DNA of 64,000 nucleotides from Kalaharituber pfeilii (Eukaryota; Ascomycota; Pezizomycetes; Pezizales; Pezizaceae): positions 620,001-684,000 of the forward strand of contig WHUZ01000007.1 in NCBI GenBank assembly GCA_015179045.1, given 5' to 3'. Position numbers and translations under genes: made by a program. Each line of letters begins with the position of its first letter. Position 1 is the stretch's first letter. The notes beneath the pieces are model-generated. The model was not told the origin of the DNA, searched no databases, and saw nothing but the letters and a program-made list of their open reading frames with translations. Positions 37,916 to 50,922 of this stretch are shown one piece after another.

Positions 37916-39223
37916 TCGGAAAGTAGGGTAAGGGGCAAGAGGTCAGAAGAGGAGGAGGAAGAGGAGGATAGGGAGGATGGGAGGGTTGCTTACGGAGCTT
38001 TTTATTTCTGCTTTATTTCATTTTTATTCTGGCACGGGCATTGCTTTCGTTTATATATCCTAGAGAGGGGAACCCCATTGCTTTTGTAGTCTAATCCGCG
38101 CGCAGTCCCGGAAAAGTGCAATAGCCAGGCAACGTCAGGGACGTTAAACAATAACAAATTTGCAATACAATGCAAGTCCACAGGCCATTCATAGGCGTAT
38201 CATAGCTTGTTTAAGAATGCTTCATGCCAGTTGGTCAAAAGAAACAGCAAGCGCTAGTCGATGGCTCAGGGCCTGGGGTGCCACCAGGTGCAGTGGATTG
38301 GGGCGTGCGAGTCGCCACACAGCGTTCGCGCCGACCAGTGGCAACTGCTGCTGGTTCCGGACTGCAACCGCGGCCGCTGGGCTCTTAGCTTAGACTGGAT
38401 GCAGCCGCTAATAGCAGCCGGGCTTGGGCGGGGGATGAATTTGCGCCCTGGCCCAGGGCACCCAGGGCCCACAAGTGCCGCCGCCGCGGGTATTTCAAAT
38501 CACTCGCTCTGCACTGCAGCATCCTGATTGAGGGAGGGCAGGCACAAGACAGCCCAAACCCCCTCCCGCAACAGCTCACTGTGCCAGAACAAAGTTTCAG
38601 CGGCTTGCACCTCTCCAGCCTCCAGCCCCACAACTGAACTCCACTGCCTCTTTCGTGTGCCCCCCAAGCAGTCTTTTCCTTTTCGAATAACGTCATTTCA
38701 TCCGCCCGCGTTCAAAGGGTTTTCACCTCAATACGGGCCCTGCCGCAGCTCCGGTGACCTTGGTGCTCGACACAGCTTGTGTATATGACAACATTCCCTG
38801 CTCCCTTTTCCTAATCGGTGCACATTGAGCCCTCCCAACCCGTTGCCAGCGATAGGCCAATCGCTACAAGTACTTGTTATCTGTTCTGCTTTGCGAAATT
38901 ACCCCTTCCAGACCCCTTCCCCCCCCCCCCCCGCATTTGGCTCAGTATCAGCACCTATAATCAAAGCTCAAGTTTTCTTATCGAGAGCTTTGGTGGCCTC
39001 CAGCGCGTGGTTATCGTGGTCTGGCTGACCGAGCCTCTGCTTTAGTTGGCTACAAATTTTGCTGGCTCGTAGGCCCCCCTCTTCAGTGAGCAGCAAGGGC
39101 CCTTTCTAGATGTTAAGGCCGGAGTCGCAGTTACCGTCACGAACAGCCCACGAGAACTGAGTTCAATACCAGTCACCGACCCACAACATATTTCTCCGCT
39201 GATAACAACCCGCGACCAAACGC

Positions 39224-41562
39224 ATGGCTGATGCATACGGCCAATACCAGCAGCAGCCTCCGCCGCGGTACTACCTACAGAGCCTACAACGTCTAGGGCG
39301 AAACTCTCCTCCCCGGCCAAATGAGACTCCTTCTCCCTCACAATCGCCTGCCCCTCAATCACCCGCTAATGCCCTTAATAATTTTTTTCACTCCCAGCAA
39401 GGTCAACATCATGCGATGATGAGTGGTCAAGGCAGGTTATCAATGCATAGTAATCTTGGCTCTGGAGCATTTAAATATCAGCAGCCGCAACAACCCCATA
39501 TCGAACACAATCTGGCACATGTCCAGAATAACAACTCCTCAGGGGCGTTGTCAAATGCTCACCAGCACGCATTTTCAGCCGCTGGTACTCCAGGAAACGC
39601 TTATAATACCCAGCAGCATGCAACTAATGGTGCAACTGCTCAACCAACGTCTATCCATTGGCAAGAGCAACTACAATTGTGCCAGGCATCTCGACAGGCC
39701 GGATCTCCCCATCATCATGCCCGTTCACCAGCACATAGGTCTGGCGCTGCGTCACTCTCGGGTCCGAAGAGTCGGAAAGAGGAAGAGGAAGAGAAACGGA
39801 GGGCCAAAGGAATTTCTCATCGGCAAGATTGGGTAGCACTTGATTTTAGTGGACAAGGGTTGCGAGCTCTGTCGAATGCCTTATTCAAGTATACCTTCCT
39901 GGATAAACTTTTTATCAATCATAATAAATTAACTAAGCTGCCTTCTGCGATTGGTCGCCTGAAACTTCTTACATTACTTGACGCTTCAAGCAATAACCTG
40001 GTGGAATTACCGGTCGAACTAGGCATGCTGACAAGCCTGAAGCAATTATTGCTATTCGACAATCAGATTACTGTCATACCACCCGAGCTTGGTACCCTGT
40101 ATCAGCTGGAGACTTTGGGAATTGAGGGAAATCCAATTCAAGATCCTTTAAAGCAAATCATGATGAAAGAAGGAACGAAAGCTTTAGTAACATACCTACG
40201 AGAGAATTGCCCTGGTATGAATTCTCGCGCTGTCCCGTTTTTGGACCAAGTGAGTGCTAACATCACATGCTGCAGTGGGCTTACCACCTACCGCGAGAGA
40301 TTGGGTTGTGCTCAACGATGGAGACAAATCTAGTGGTAAAGAGGACGACCATTTTACAGTTCTGTGCTACAATATCCTCTGTGATAAATATGCCACACAG
40401 ACAATGTATGGCTATACAGCATCTTGGGCACTCAATTGGGATTATCGGAAGGAACTCATATTACAGGAGCTTCAGGGTCACAATGCAGATATTGTTTGCT
40501 TGCAAGAAGTGGCAACCGACAACTTTGAAGAAGTTTTTTCACCGGCCTTAGCTTATCACGAGTATAAGGGTGTGTTCTGGCCAAAAAGCAGGGCGAAAAT
40601 CATGTCAGAAAGTGAGAAGAAGAATGTGGACGGTTGTGCAACTTTTTATAAGACAACAAAGTGCGTTAAGCGTTCCACAAGCAGTCAAAAATCAAATACT
40701 AACCGTTCTATCAATTCTTAGGTACAATCTGATTGAAAAGCAGGTCATCGATTTTTCCTCATCTGCTATCGCCAGGGAGGATATGAAGAAGACCGCTGAT
40801 ATATACAATCGGGTCATGCCAAAGGATAATATTGCTGTTGTCACTTTCCTGGAGAATAAGCAAACGGGATATAGAGTGATCATTGCCAATGTCCATATTA
40901 CGTGGGATCCCGCTTTCAAGGACGTCAAGCTCGTGCAAACTGCTATGTTGATGGAAGAACTGGTTAAGATTTCAGATCGCTTTGCAAAGAACAATCCGCC
41001 CGCAAAATATTCCGCGGGCGAAACATCACCTCCCACAGTGACCTACTCTGAAGGAACACAGATACCTCTGATAATCTGTGGCGATTTCAATTCTTCTGCC
41101 GATAGTGGTGTTTACGAATTATTGGCCAAGGGCTCCGTTCATAGTGAACATGACGATTTAGCTGGACGCACATATGGCAACTTCACGAAAGATGGAATGT
41201 CACATCCCTTCTCGCTGAAGTCCTCTTACGCAAATATTGGGGAATTGTCCTTCACCAATTACACGCCAGGGTTCAGTGGTGTCATTGACTATGTGTGGTA
41301 CTCGACGAATACGCTCCAGGTATCAGGGCTTCTAGGCGAAGTGGACGAGGAATACATGGAAAGAGTAGCGGGCTTCCCTAATGTCCATTTTCCCAGCGAG
41401 TAAGCACCCCACAATGTTCCCGTTTTAACAGCCTCCTTTGCTGACTTACCCTCTAGTCACATTGCACTTCTAGCTGAATTTCAGGTTAAGCCACAAAAGC
41501 CGAAGCTTGTAAAGCCCCCACCTCCGGACTTCGGAAACAGCAGCAGCTCTCGAAAGCAGTAG
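39224..41562 (+). CDS. CCR4: CCR4-Not complex deadenylase Ccr4
   Basis: Poly(A)-specific 3'-exonuclease, the catalytic subunit of Ccr4-Not, shortening mRNA tails in the cytoplasm. Four exons: 39224-40214, 40276-40660, 40722-41399 and 41457-41562, giving 719 residues. Residues 1-180 are rich in Gln, His, Pro and Ser. Leucine-rich repeats span about 202-315 and bind Pop2/Caf1 in the known complex. The exonuclease-endonuclease-phosphatase domain follows with FTVLCYNILCDKY, DIVCLQEV (catalytic Glu), NVHITWD, ICGDFNSSADSGV, DYVWYS and the terminal SDHIALLAEF. Intron 1 uses the GTATGA donor at 40215, not the closer GTGAGT at 40250, which would leave a 26-nt intron and the wrong phase. The last intron splits the catalytic SDH codon. 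The start is the first ATG before the Gln-rich region. Its functional partner VTS1 is in the same window. Confidence 0.97.
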
Positions 41563-43513
41563 AACCTTGAGCCCTTCTGCACTGTATTATTCTTATTCGG
41601 TCTCTTCGCTCTCTGTTGACATATTTGGTTAATATCTTGTATTCTTGCTTCTGTTATTGTATTCTCGCTTGTCTTGTTTCGAGGGTTTTTTTTTCAGTCA
41701 GGCCACTGCTGTTGTATTATTGTATCTGTTTAACAGTCGATCGCTGGTTGGATGGATACTATATGGGTGTATCGTCATTTTGAGGGGGCCGGGAGTGTGC
41801 GCAGGCCCGAAGGGCTCCTGTTCTCTAAATGCAAGAACGGGGAGGGGTTTAACTGCTGTCTTGTTTTCTCTCTCAGCGTTTTTGTTGTTTTCTGGACTTG
41901 CATTCAAAGGCTATGACATCCATAAACATTGGTTGTTTATTCCTCGTCATCGTCATCATTATCGTCATTGTCATCGCCCCTCATGGTTATTGTCACTTTG
42001 CTTCTGTTCATCTGGCTCAAATTCCCACGTGTGTATATGGTATAAAGGTTTTCGCCCCCAGTTGTGGTATATTTGCCCTTGTGTATGTTATGTATATTCC
42101 TACATTGTCTTATCGTCATGTCCATACCTATCGTTAAACCTGCGTCTTCTCCATTCCCATGTCACTGCAATTATCACCCTCACCCGTAGCAACTCCTCTG
42201 TATATAGAGGAGCTCGATTTCTCGCTCCATTTACCTTGCTATATTTGTCCTTATTTGTACAAGTATCTCATTGCGATGTTGCATTATCCGCTACCACCCA
42301 TAACTGTTAATTGATATCTCTTCAGCTCTTTATCGAACAGCTACATCCTCTGCAAATATGTTGTGTCATTTGAAGGTTCGCAACCTATCTCGTTATGACG
42401 TCAATGTTTCGGCATCCTGTTGTGTTCTGAAGCGCAATCCACACCGAATCCGCTCAATCGGATATATACGCCACTTATCATCTTTTGTTTCCTCTGCTTT
42501 TTCTCGAGCAGTACTTCGATATATTGGTTGCATGTAAATAGTATATACCAACTTTAATTTGCGAGGACAACGGTGTGTGCAAATGCGCATGCCAGTCAGA
42601 TCGTTCGCCCAAGCAGTTTACGTCTTGCAGGAGAGGGGTATATTATCATTCGATACATACATATTTATCAGTATATATCTCACGATAGCCGTGACCAAGT
42701 TAAAGGTTCAATTATTATGTTCTTTGCATGATACAGTAGCAGCTTGTAGCCTGACAATCTAATCAGATCCTTTCCTGCACCCCATCCTGCCTCAGGACGC
42801 TTGGCAGGACTCTGGACGTGCGATTGGCCCCCTGGATGGCAGCCATGACTGCTGCCCCTGGCCCGTTGCAGATTACTACCATAGTACTACTGTTGTGCCG
42901 CACTCTAGCTGGCAGACTATGGGTGGTGGGCACACCCATTGCGCCCCCTGATCTTATCGCTGCCGCTCCCACCTCCCACGTTCCTTTCTGCAACCCTCCC
43001 CCGCCACCACTAAAACGCACAGCAACAGGGGACAAAAAAGCTTCTTTGGACCTTCCCTCTACTGAGAACGTGGCTTCCTTTGAAATAATATGGTAATGTG
43101 CATCAATAAGGGACCAGTTGTTACATTCACCCGCTTGCTGACTAATATAACAAAAATTGTCTTGTTCCCCTTGTACTGTTGTCGCTAGCTCGCCCCTGAG
43201 CCCACAACTTCGTAAATTGAGTACCACATATCCCTATAATGAACCTGTTTTTTTGACATTGGACAACTTGAGTGAATTTCCTGAGAGTGAGCATATTCTA
43301 CTTCCTTGTTTTCTATGAAGAGGCTAGTTCTGTAGAACATGTTGGCCTCATCTATTCCAAATGCTTCGTTCTACTAAGGAAAGAAGAGCTTGCCTGCGCA
43401 CTGCTGCTAGCAGGAAGTAAAAAATAGCAGTTACAGTGGAAGTGGATACCCCTATTGTATATAATGAAAGTGAAGAATCTTTGGAAGATGAATTTGAGTC
43501 AGATCAAGAAGAG

Positions 43514-44097
43514 TGTCACAGCCCACCTACGCACGCATCGATATCATCCTTTTCCGCAGCCGACAAGTCAAGCCGAGCCGACGTGCCAAGCCGGAAGGTG
43601 AGACCTTACTAATAGCCGACTCGGAAAGGCTTCACAAGCCGTCCCGGTCCGGTTGATTAGCCCTCTGACAGCTCATTGATATGCCTTCCAATATTAGCAT
43701 CACTATTGCCGCTCTTGCATTTCGGATTCTCTTTCTCATATCGTTATAGTCCTGTATTCCCTTTCTATGTCAATTCCCAAGCATATAAGGGCCCCAAGCC
43801 CGCCTCTGTAGATAGCTCTTCTTCTCCTTGTCCGTTGTCTTGTTAATCAATAGACCCGTCTGGTTTCTCCTACTCCTCCGCCGCTGCCCTTGCTATAGTC
43901 CGTGACCCCTAGCCGCCGACCCGCCGCTGCCGTAGTCCTCGACCCGCCGCTGCCGTAGTCCTCGACCCGCCGCTGCCGTAGTCCTCGACCCGCCGCCGCC
44001 GTAGTCCTCGACCCATAGCCGCCGAACCGCCGCCGATACCCAAGCTGACCGTACCCCTTGGCAAGACCTCCGCCCAAGCCCAGCCACCGACGTTACA
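43514..44097. mobile_element. Solo LTR with 5-bp target-site duplication AAGAG
   Basis: The 584-bp element begins TGTCACAGCCCACC and ends GACGTTACA, so it has TG...CA ends. AAGAG directly flanks both sides (43509-43513 and 44098-44102). Inside are a plausible promoter region (CATATAAGGGCC near 43780) and a 23-bp tandem repeat. No internal retroelement coding sequence or second LTR is present, so this is most likely a solo LTR left by recombination. Gypsy or copia origin cannot be decided. Confidence 0.85.
43925..44020. repeat. 23-bp tandem repeat within the solo LTR
   Basis: About four copies of a 23-bp unit containing TGCCGTAGTCCTCGACCCGC. The last copy has one T-to-C change at the unit start. 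It makes all three minus frames look like repetitive Gly/Arg-rich proteins, which are not real. Confidence 0.85.
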
Positions 44098-44169
44098 AAG
44101 AGGAGGAATAAGGTAATGAGCAGAAGATTCAAGAAGAGGAGGAATAAGGTTATGAGCAGAAGATTCAAG
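44098..44169. repeat. 36-bp tandem duplication next to the solo LTR
   Basis: Two 36-bp units containing AAGAGGAGGAATAAGG and GAGCAGAAGATTCAAG, differing by one base. They belong to the older element interrupted by the LTR. The LTR target site AAGAG is the start of the first unit. Confidence 0.85.
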
Positions 44170-44269
44170 ATTTGAGTATGGCAACAGATGTTTATAAGGA
44201 GTTGATGAAAAATATAATAGATGTGGACTTTTCTGTCAGATATCAACATGGTCTATAGGTCTATTAATT

Positions 44270-44590
44270 GCTTTTTTTTTTTTATAGATGTTTGCGTACT
44301 ATGGAAACATATCGAGATGGTTGTCTGATGTACAGAGGAATTAAGTAGATCATTTCCACATTTAGTTAGCTCACCATCTACGCTAGTACTAATTCTAAAA
44401 TCTTGGCTATCTTGGCATATTACAATTCAAGGGACTTCTCATACGAAGTATAAGTTTTTCAAAACCCTATTAGGTACTCAATGACGCCTTCATATTTTTT
44501 AAATCAAGTTGCAGAGCAGATGAATAGTACATATCTATGATATTTACATTTCAATAAGGTCTGGTTGGAACTTTAAGCCCATAATTTCGG
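44270..44590 (+). repeat. Dispersed repeat, copy 2
   Basis: Matches 6150-6274 plus 7030-7310 in order (see that entry). It extends left, past the 36-bp duplication and the solo LTR, into a short acidic coding relic at about 43437-43513 (EVDTPIVYNESEESLEDEF), which suggests the parent was a protein-coding element. Stops are present after the LTR. Confidence 0.5.
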
Positions 44591-44809
44591 CTGACACGGG
44601 TATGCACATCATAGCTAATTTACTTGCGTTCACCCAATCTCGTGCAGCTTACAAGTGCGAATTTGCGGCCAATCAGAGCTGCTGTCTCTTCTCCCTCTTT
44701 CTTTTACTTTTTTAATTTTTTTCTATTCTATTTATTTGCTTTCCCTCTTTCGTTGTCTTTTTATCTCCCTCGTCCCCCCTTTAGAAAAGGCAATTCATTT
44801 TAATACTAA

Positions 44810-46266
44810 ATGGGTACCGTAATCCCCCCACCCGCAGCCCCAGTGACTGCAATCGCAGGAGAACCCACGATGGGCGGCACTGCAGCCGCGATAACGGCAT
44901 CGAAACTGGCGCCAGTGAAGTTAACGGGGAAGCCAGCAGAGATTGAGGCGTTTCTGGACAGATTTGATGTGTGTGCCCGCTCACGGATTTGTCTCAGCTC
45001 CTCCCCACCTTTTTCTTGCTCCCCCCTATTTCCGCTCTTCCCGACCTACAAGTTGTCGACTGATGTGCCGACTTATTGATACTTGCTGACTAAAACTGGA
45101 ATCCTACGTGTGAGACGATTTAGGTGTTTTTGTTCGATTGTGATGGTACGCAAGTGGTTCCCATCTACTTACCATGCACACTAATCGCCTCAACCTACAT
45201 TTCTACAAGTTGCCCTGAAATGAAAACTAATTGAAACTGGCTGTCGGCTCACTGGAAATAGGGGTACTATGGCAAGGCGACAAGCTTCTCCCCAAGGTCG
45301 TCGAAACCTTAGACATGCTGCGAAGTAAAGGTATACACACGCCGGAAACCCCAGAATATCAAGCCTTGTGTCCGGCCGGGAATTGCTCTAGGCTCACATG
45401 CGGCGATGGGATAGGCAAGCAAATTGTTTTTGTGACGAACAATTCGACGAAGTCAAGGTAAGGCTCAGAATGCGTTTGATCATCTAGTGTGCTGATCGGG
45501 AGCCTAGGACAGAATATAAGAAGAAATTCGCCAAATTGGGCATCCCCGTCGAAGTCGTACGCACTCCCTCACTTACTCAACTCGGCGTCCTCGCTAATTG
45601 CACCACCCCCTGTAGGACGAAATCTTCGGGTCGGCTTACTCCTCCGCCATCTACATCTCCCGTGTTCTCCGCCTTCCTGCTGGCCACAAAGTGTACGTGA
45701 TCGGCGAATCCGGAATCGAGGAGGAGCTTCGCTCCGAGTCGATTCCCTTCCTCGGAGGCACAGACCTCGACGAACTCGGCCCCATGACCCCCGCCGACTA
45801 CGTCACCTTTGGCCCTGATCCAAGTGTCACCGTTGTCCTATGCGGTCTCGACCACCACATAAGTTACCGCAAGCTGGCGCGCGCGTATCAGTACCTACAA
45901 AACCCTGAATGCATGTTCTTAGCCACGAACGTCGACTCCACTTTCCCGACACACGGGAAGCTGTTCCCTGGCGCAGGTAGCCTGTCAGCGCCGCTAGCGT
46001 ACATGACAGGACGGAGGCCCATAAGTCTCGGCAAGCCGAGCCAGGCGATGATGGAAGCTATCGAAGGGAAGTTTAGGTTCGATAAGGGCAGGACGTGTAT
46101 GGTTGGCGATCGGCTCGATACGGATATTCGCTTTGGGATTGAGGGACGTCTGGGAGGGACGTTGGCGGTGTTGACGGGTGTGAGTAAGGAGGAGGACTTT
46201 TTCGCGGAGGGGGCGTCCGTGAGACCGGATGCATATTTGGATATGTTGGGGGATTTGGTGGGATGA
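44810..46266 (+). CDS. PHO13: PHO13-type 4-nitrophenylphosphatase / phosphoglycolate phosphatase (HAD family)
   Basis: Cytosolic HAD phosphatase; yeast Pho13 and animal PGP clear toxic side products such as 2-phosphoglycolate and related metabolites. Six exons: 44810-44968, 45124-45145 (22 nt), 45262-45330, 45415-45457, 45508-45553 and 45616-46266, giving 329 residues. HAD motif I VFLFDCDGVLW is assembled across exons 2 and 3. Motif II is VTNNSTKSR, motif III the Lys of LGKPS, and motif IV MVGDRLDTDI. The C2-type cap holds YVTFGPDPSVTVVLCGLDHHISY. Every junction keeps phase. Five introns crowd into the first 800 bp and the last 217 codons are uninterrupted, so unspliced frames miss the catalytic Asp. 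The N-terminal 28 residues (Pro/Ala/Gly-rich) are poorly conserved. Converges with SEC23. Confidence 0.96.
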
Positions 46267-46877
46267 GAAGACGAGTTCTCTGTCCTGTGGATTTGGTGAA
46301 GGAATAGGGGTTGGCTGAAGCACCTATGGGGGGAAGGGTAGCGTTTTTAATTTGGATTCTTTTTGACACTGCTTAGCTTGTGGGGAGAAGGTCAGGAACT
46401 GATTCTCCTTCGATAGAATAAGATACATGGATAGAGCACAGACACACATAGACACGACTTTCCAAACCTTTTACGCTTCTTGCTTCTTCTATACATAAAC
46501 GCAATACGACTAAGACTTTTGGCTTGTCACTTCAGAAGCCAACAACATACACAAGAATATAAGAGAAACTAAAAGCAATAAAATAAAACTCTCCAATTTT
46601 GCCACAAATAAACCTCACCCGCCCGTCCATCATACGACAACAGAGAATATGACCCCTCACACCCGCTTACACCATCCTCACCCGTGATTGTAGTATTCCA
46701 TAAAAACACAAAGATTATCATGTTCCAGCCTAAGCCTGAGTACACTACATTGTTTATGCATCTACCTACTTGATACGTTCTAAACAATAGTTATAGTCGT
46801 GATTAACTTGCTCCAGTCACAGCCAACCTGTTTAAAGACAAAGTCATCAGCACACTGTTGGCAACGGAAAGCAGGCT
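46267..46877. other. Convergent 3' spacer between PHO13 and SEC23
   Basis: A-rich 611-bp joint 3' region. No gene or repeat recognised. Confidence 0.65.
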
Positions 46878-49568
<2,691 letters not shown>

Positions 49569-50073
49569 AGCTGCCGCGAGAAGTGTAATACCTGTTAACT
49601 TCTAGTTCCTCGCCTGTTCCTAACTGGAGTCCTTGGGGGTTCGAGATGCGCTGTGTAGAGAGCAGTCTGTGCCGGGTGAGCACAGCAGAGGGGTGTCAAT
49701 TGCGAGGGAGTCTGGGGCAGAGGGTGCTGGTTGCGCGGCAGAGGGGTTGCTGGTGGGATGTGTTGCTTGCTGTGCGCCCACCACTGCTGCGGCCTGCGCC
49801 CTAGCATCTGCTCCGGCCACCTTGCTTGGTGAATGAAGCCCCAGCCTTGGCGCGCCAAGAGCGTGTGGGGCGCCCTTTTTTTTCTTTTGAGTGCCATGAA
49901 GGGTCGGCACTTCTCCCTCATCTCAATCGTCGTCAAAACCGGAATAAAAGGGCGAGCTTTTCTTGCAAGGAACCCTTTTCAATCCCCCCAGCAACAGTAA
50001 GTATCCATTGGCAGATGCATAGCACTTTTGATCCACTATTTTCTAACGCCTTCTTCGCAGGAATAAGACAGCA
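49569..50073. promoter_or_regulatory. Bidirectional promoter region of SEC23 and SNU13
   Basis: 505-bp spacer between two divergent essential genes. The right part is the SNU13 leader with a probable intron (49997-50060). No TATA-like element stands out; other regulatory sites cannot be named from sequence alone. Confidence 0.6.
49997..50060 (+). other. Probable 5'-UTR intron of SNU13
   Basis: Strong donor GTAAGTATCC, branch-like TTCTAACG and acceptor CTTCTTCGCAG, 64 nt, ending 13 nt before the SNU13 ATG. All signals match coding introns in this window. It lies upstream of the start, so it does not alter the protein. Confidence 0.75.
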
Positions 50074-50454
50074 ATGGCCACAGTCAACAACAAAGCCTTC
50101 CCTCTCGCCGATGCAGCGCTCACCCAGTCCATCCTGGACCTCGTGCAGCAAGCTTCGCACTACCGCCAGTTGAAGAAGGGTGCAAACGAGGCTACGAAGA
50201 CCCTCAATCGCGGTATTGCCGAGTTTATCGTGCTCGCCGCTGATACCGAGCCTCTGGAGATCCTCCTTCACCTTCCATTGCTCTGCGAAGACAAGAACGT
50301 CCCCTACGTATTTGTCCCAAGCAAGATTGCCTTGGGCAGAGCTTGCGGTGTAAGCCGCTCCGTCATCAGCGCCAGCGTCACCAGCAATGAGGCCAGTGAA
50401 TTGCAAGGCCAAATCCGGGCCATCAAGGATAAGATTGAGAGGTTGTTGATCTAA
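50074..50454 (+). CDS. SNU13: U4/U6.U5 tri-snRNP and box C/D snoRNP protein Snu13 (15.5K)
   Basis: L7Ae-family protein that binds kink-turn RNA in U4 snRNA and box C/D snoRNAs, seeding their assembly in the nucleus and nucleolus. A single coding exon of 126 residues, the usual length. Conserved features in order: [35 protein letters not shown] (the RNA-contact segment), [41 protein letters not shown], and the end KDKIERLL. The start ATG is preceded by a spliced leader signal, and nothing coding lies further upstream. SNU13 is preferred over Nhp2 because it lacks Nhp2's extended N-terminus and matches the Snu13 signature [12 protein letters not shown]. It converges with SMC1. Confidence 0.98.
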   Translation: MATVNNKAFPLADAALTQSILDLVQQASHYRQLKKGANEATKTLNRGIAEFIVLAADTEPLEILLHLPLLCEDKNVPYVFVPSKIALGRACGVSRSVISASVTSNEASELQGQIRAIKDKIERLLI

Positions 50455-50922
50455 GAGCTTGAGCTGGAGTTGGGCCAATCTGCCTTCTAAGGATAAGGTG
50501 TTACTTCCTTTAAATTGGGTCATGGAGTGTTTTTGTATTTCATGTCACAAATACATCTAGATATATCTAGTTTCCATGAGCTAAGGCGAATGTAATTACA
50601 TCATTTTAATATGGTCTTATTTGCCAGAGCATTGATATCCATCATCTGTTTCAAATTCATAGGAAGTTGACCCATTTGATGCTAATTTACAATAACTTGC
50701 GCCAAAACCATCGTGAAAGATTCAGATACATTGATGGTATAGCAAAAGAAAAAAAAAAAAAAGACAAAAGCAAAAAGCAAAAAGAAAATCCAGTTATCAC
50801 GAAAGAGAAAAACCCGGCAGGAAAAGGCACATAAGGTAAGAAATAGAAATAGGGAAGAAGCATAAATGTAGGTTACTACTTGTACAATTACTGGCCCCAA
50901 CCTGCCCAATTAAGCGTCAAGC
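50455..50922. other. Convergent 3' spacer between SNU13 and SMC1
   Basis: 468-bp joint 3' region with an A run near 50748-50762. No gene recognised. Confidence 0.65.

Larger units (their letters stand above)
30275..39223. other. 9-kb gene-poor region between methyltransferase and CCR4
   Basis: No intact gene could be supported. The left part (30.78-31.7 kb) is T/C-rich with TTTC tracts and a (GTGGGG)n run near 31678. The middle (32.6-35 kb) carries foldbacks and TA-flanked inverted-repeat elements, listed separately. A LINE-like remnant is at about 37.66-37.9 kb. From 38.1 kb the sequence turns GC-rich and resembles a CCR4 promoter and leader, with a C run at about 38919-38933. Short unassigned frames at 35.0-37.1 kb may be further element debris. 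Confidence 0.6.
41563..44809. other. Spacer with nested retroelement remnants between CCR4 and PHO13
   Basis: From 41.56 to 42.75 kb is T-rich sequence that resembles a CCR4 3' UTR and spacer. A 154-codon minus frame at 42763-43227 matches nothing I know and is not called. From 43.4 to 44.6 kb lie an older repeat and the solo LTR inserted into it. The sequence 44.6-44.81 kb is a T/C-rich PHO13 leader. Confidence 0.6.

Noticed and set aside
40250..40275. GTGAGT donor in CCR4 giving a 26-nt intron
   Set aside because: Too short to splice and wrong phase; the GTATGA donor at 40215 gives a 61-nt intron and the conserved LPP-RDW junction.
41645..42310. 221-codon plus-strand frame with hydrophobic segments
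   Set aside because: T-rich 3' region of CCR4 gives spurious hydrophobic residues; no family resemblance and no start context.
42763..43227. 154-codon minus-strand frame
   Set aside because: No recognisable domain and it lies against transposon debris; could be real but there is no positive evidence.
43847..44249. Gly/Arg-rich repetitive minus-strand proteins
   Set aside because: They are translations of the 23-bp tandem repeat inside the solo LTR.
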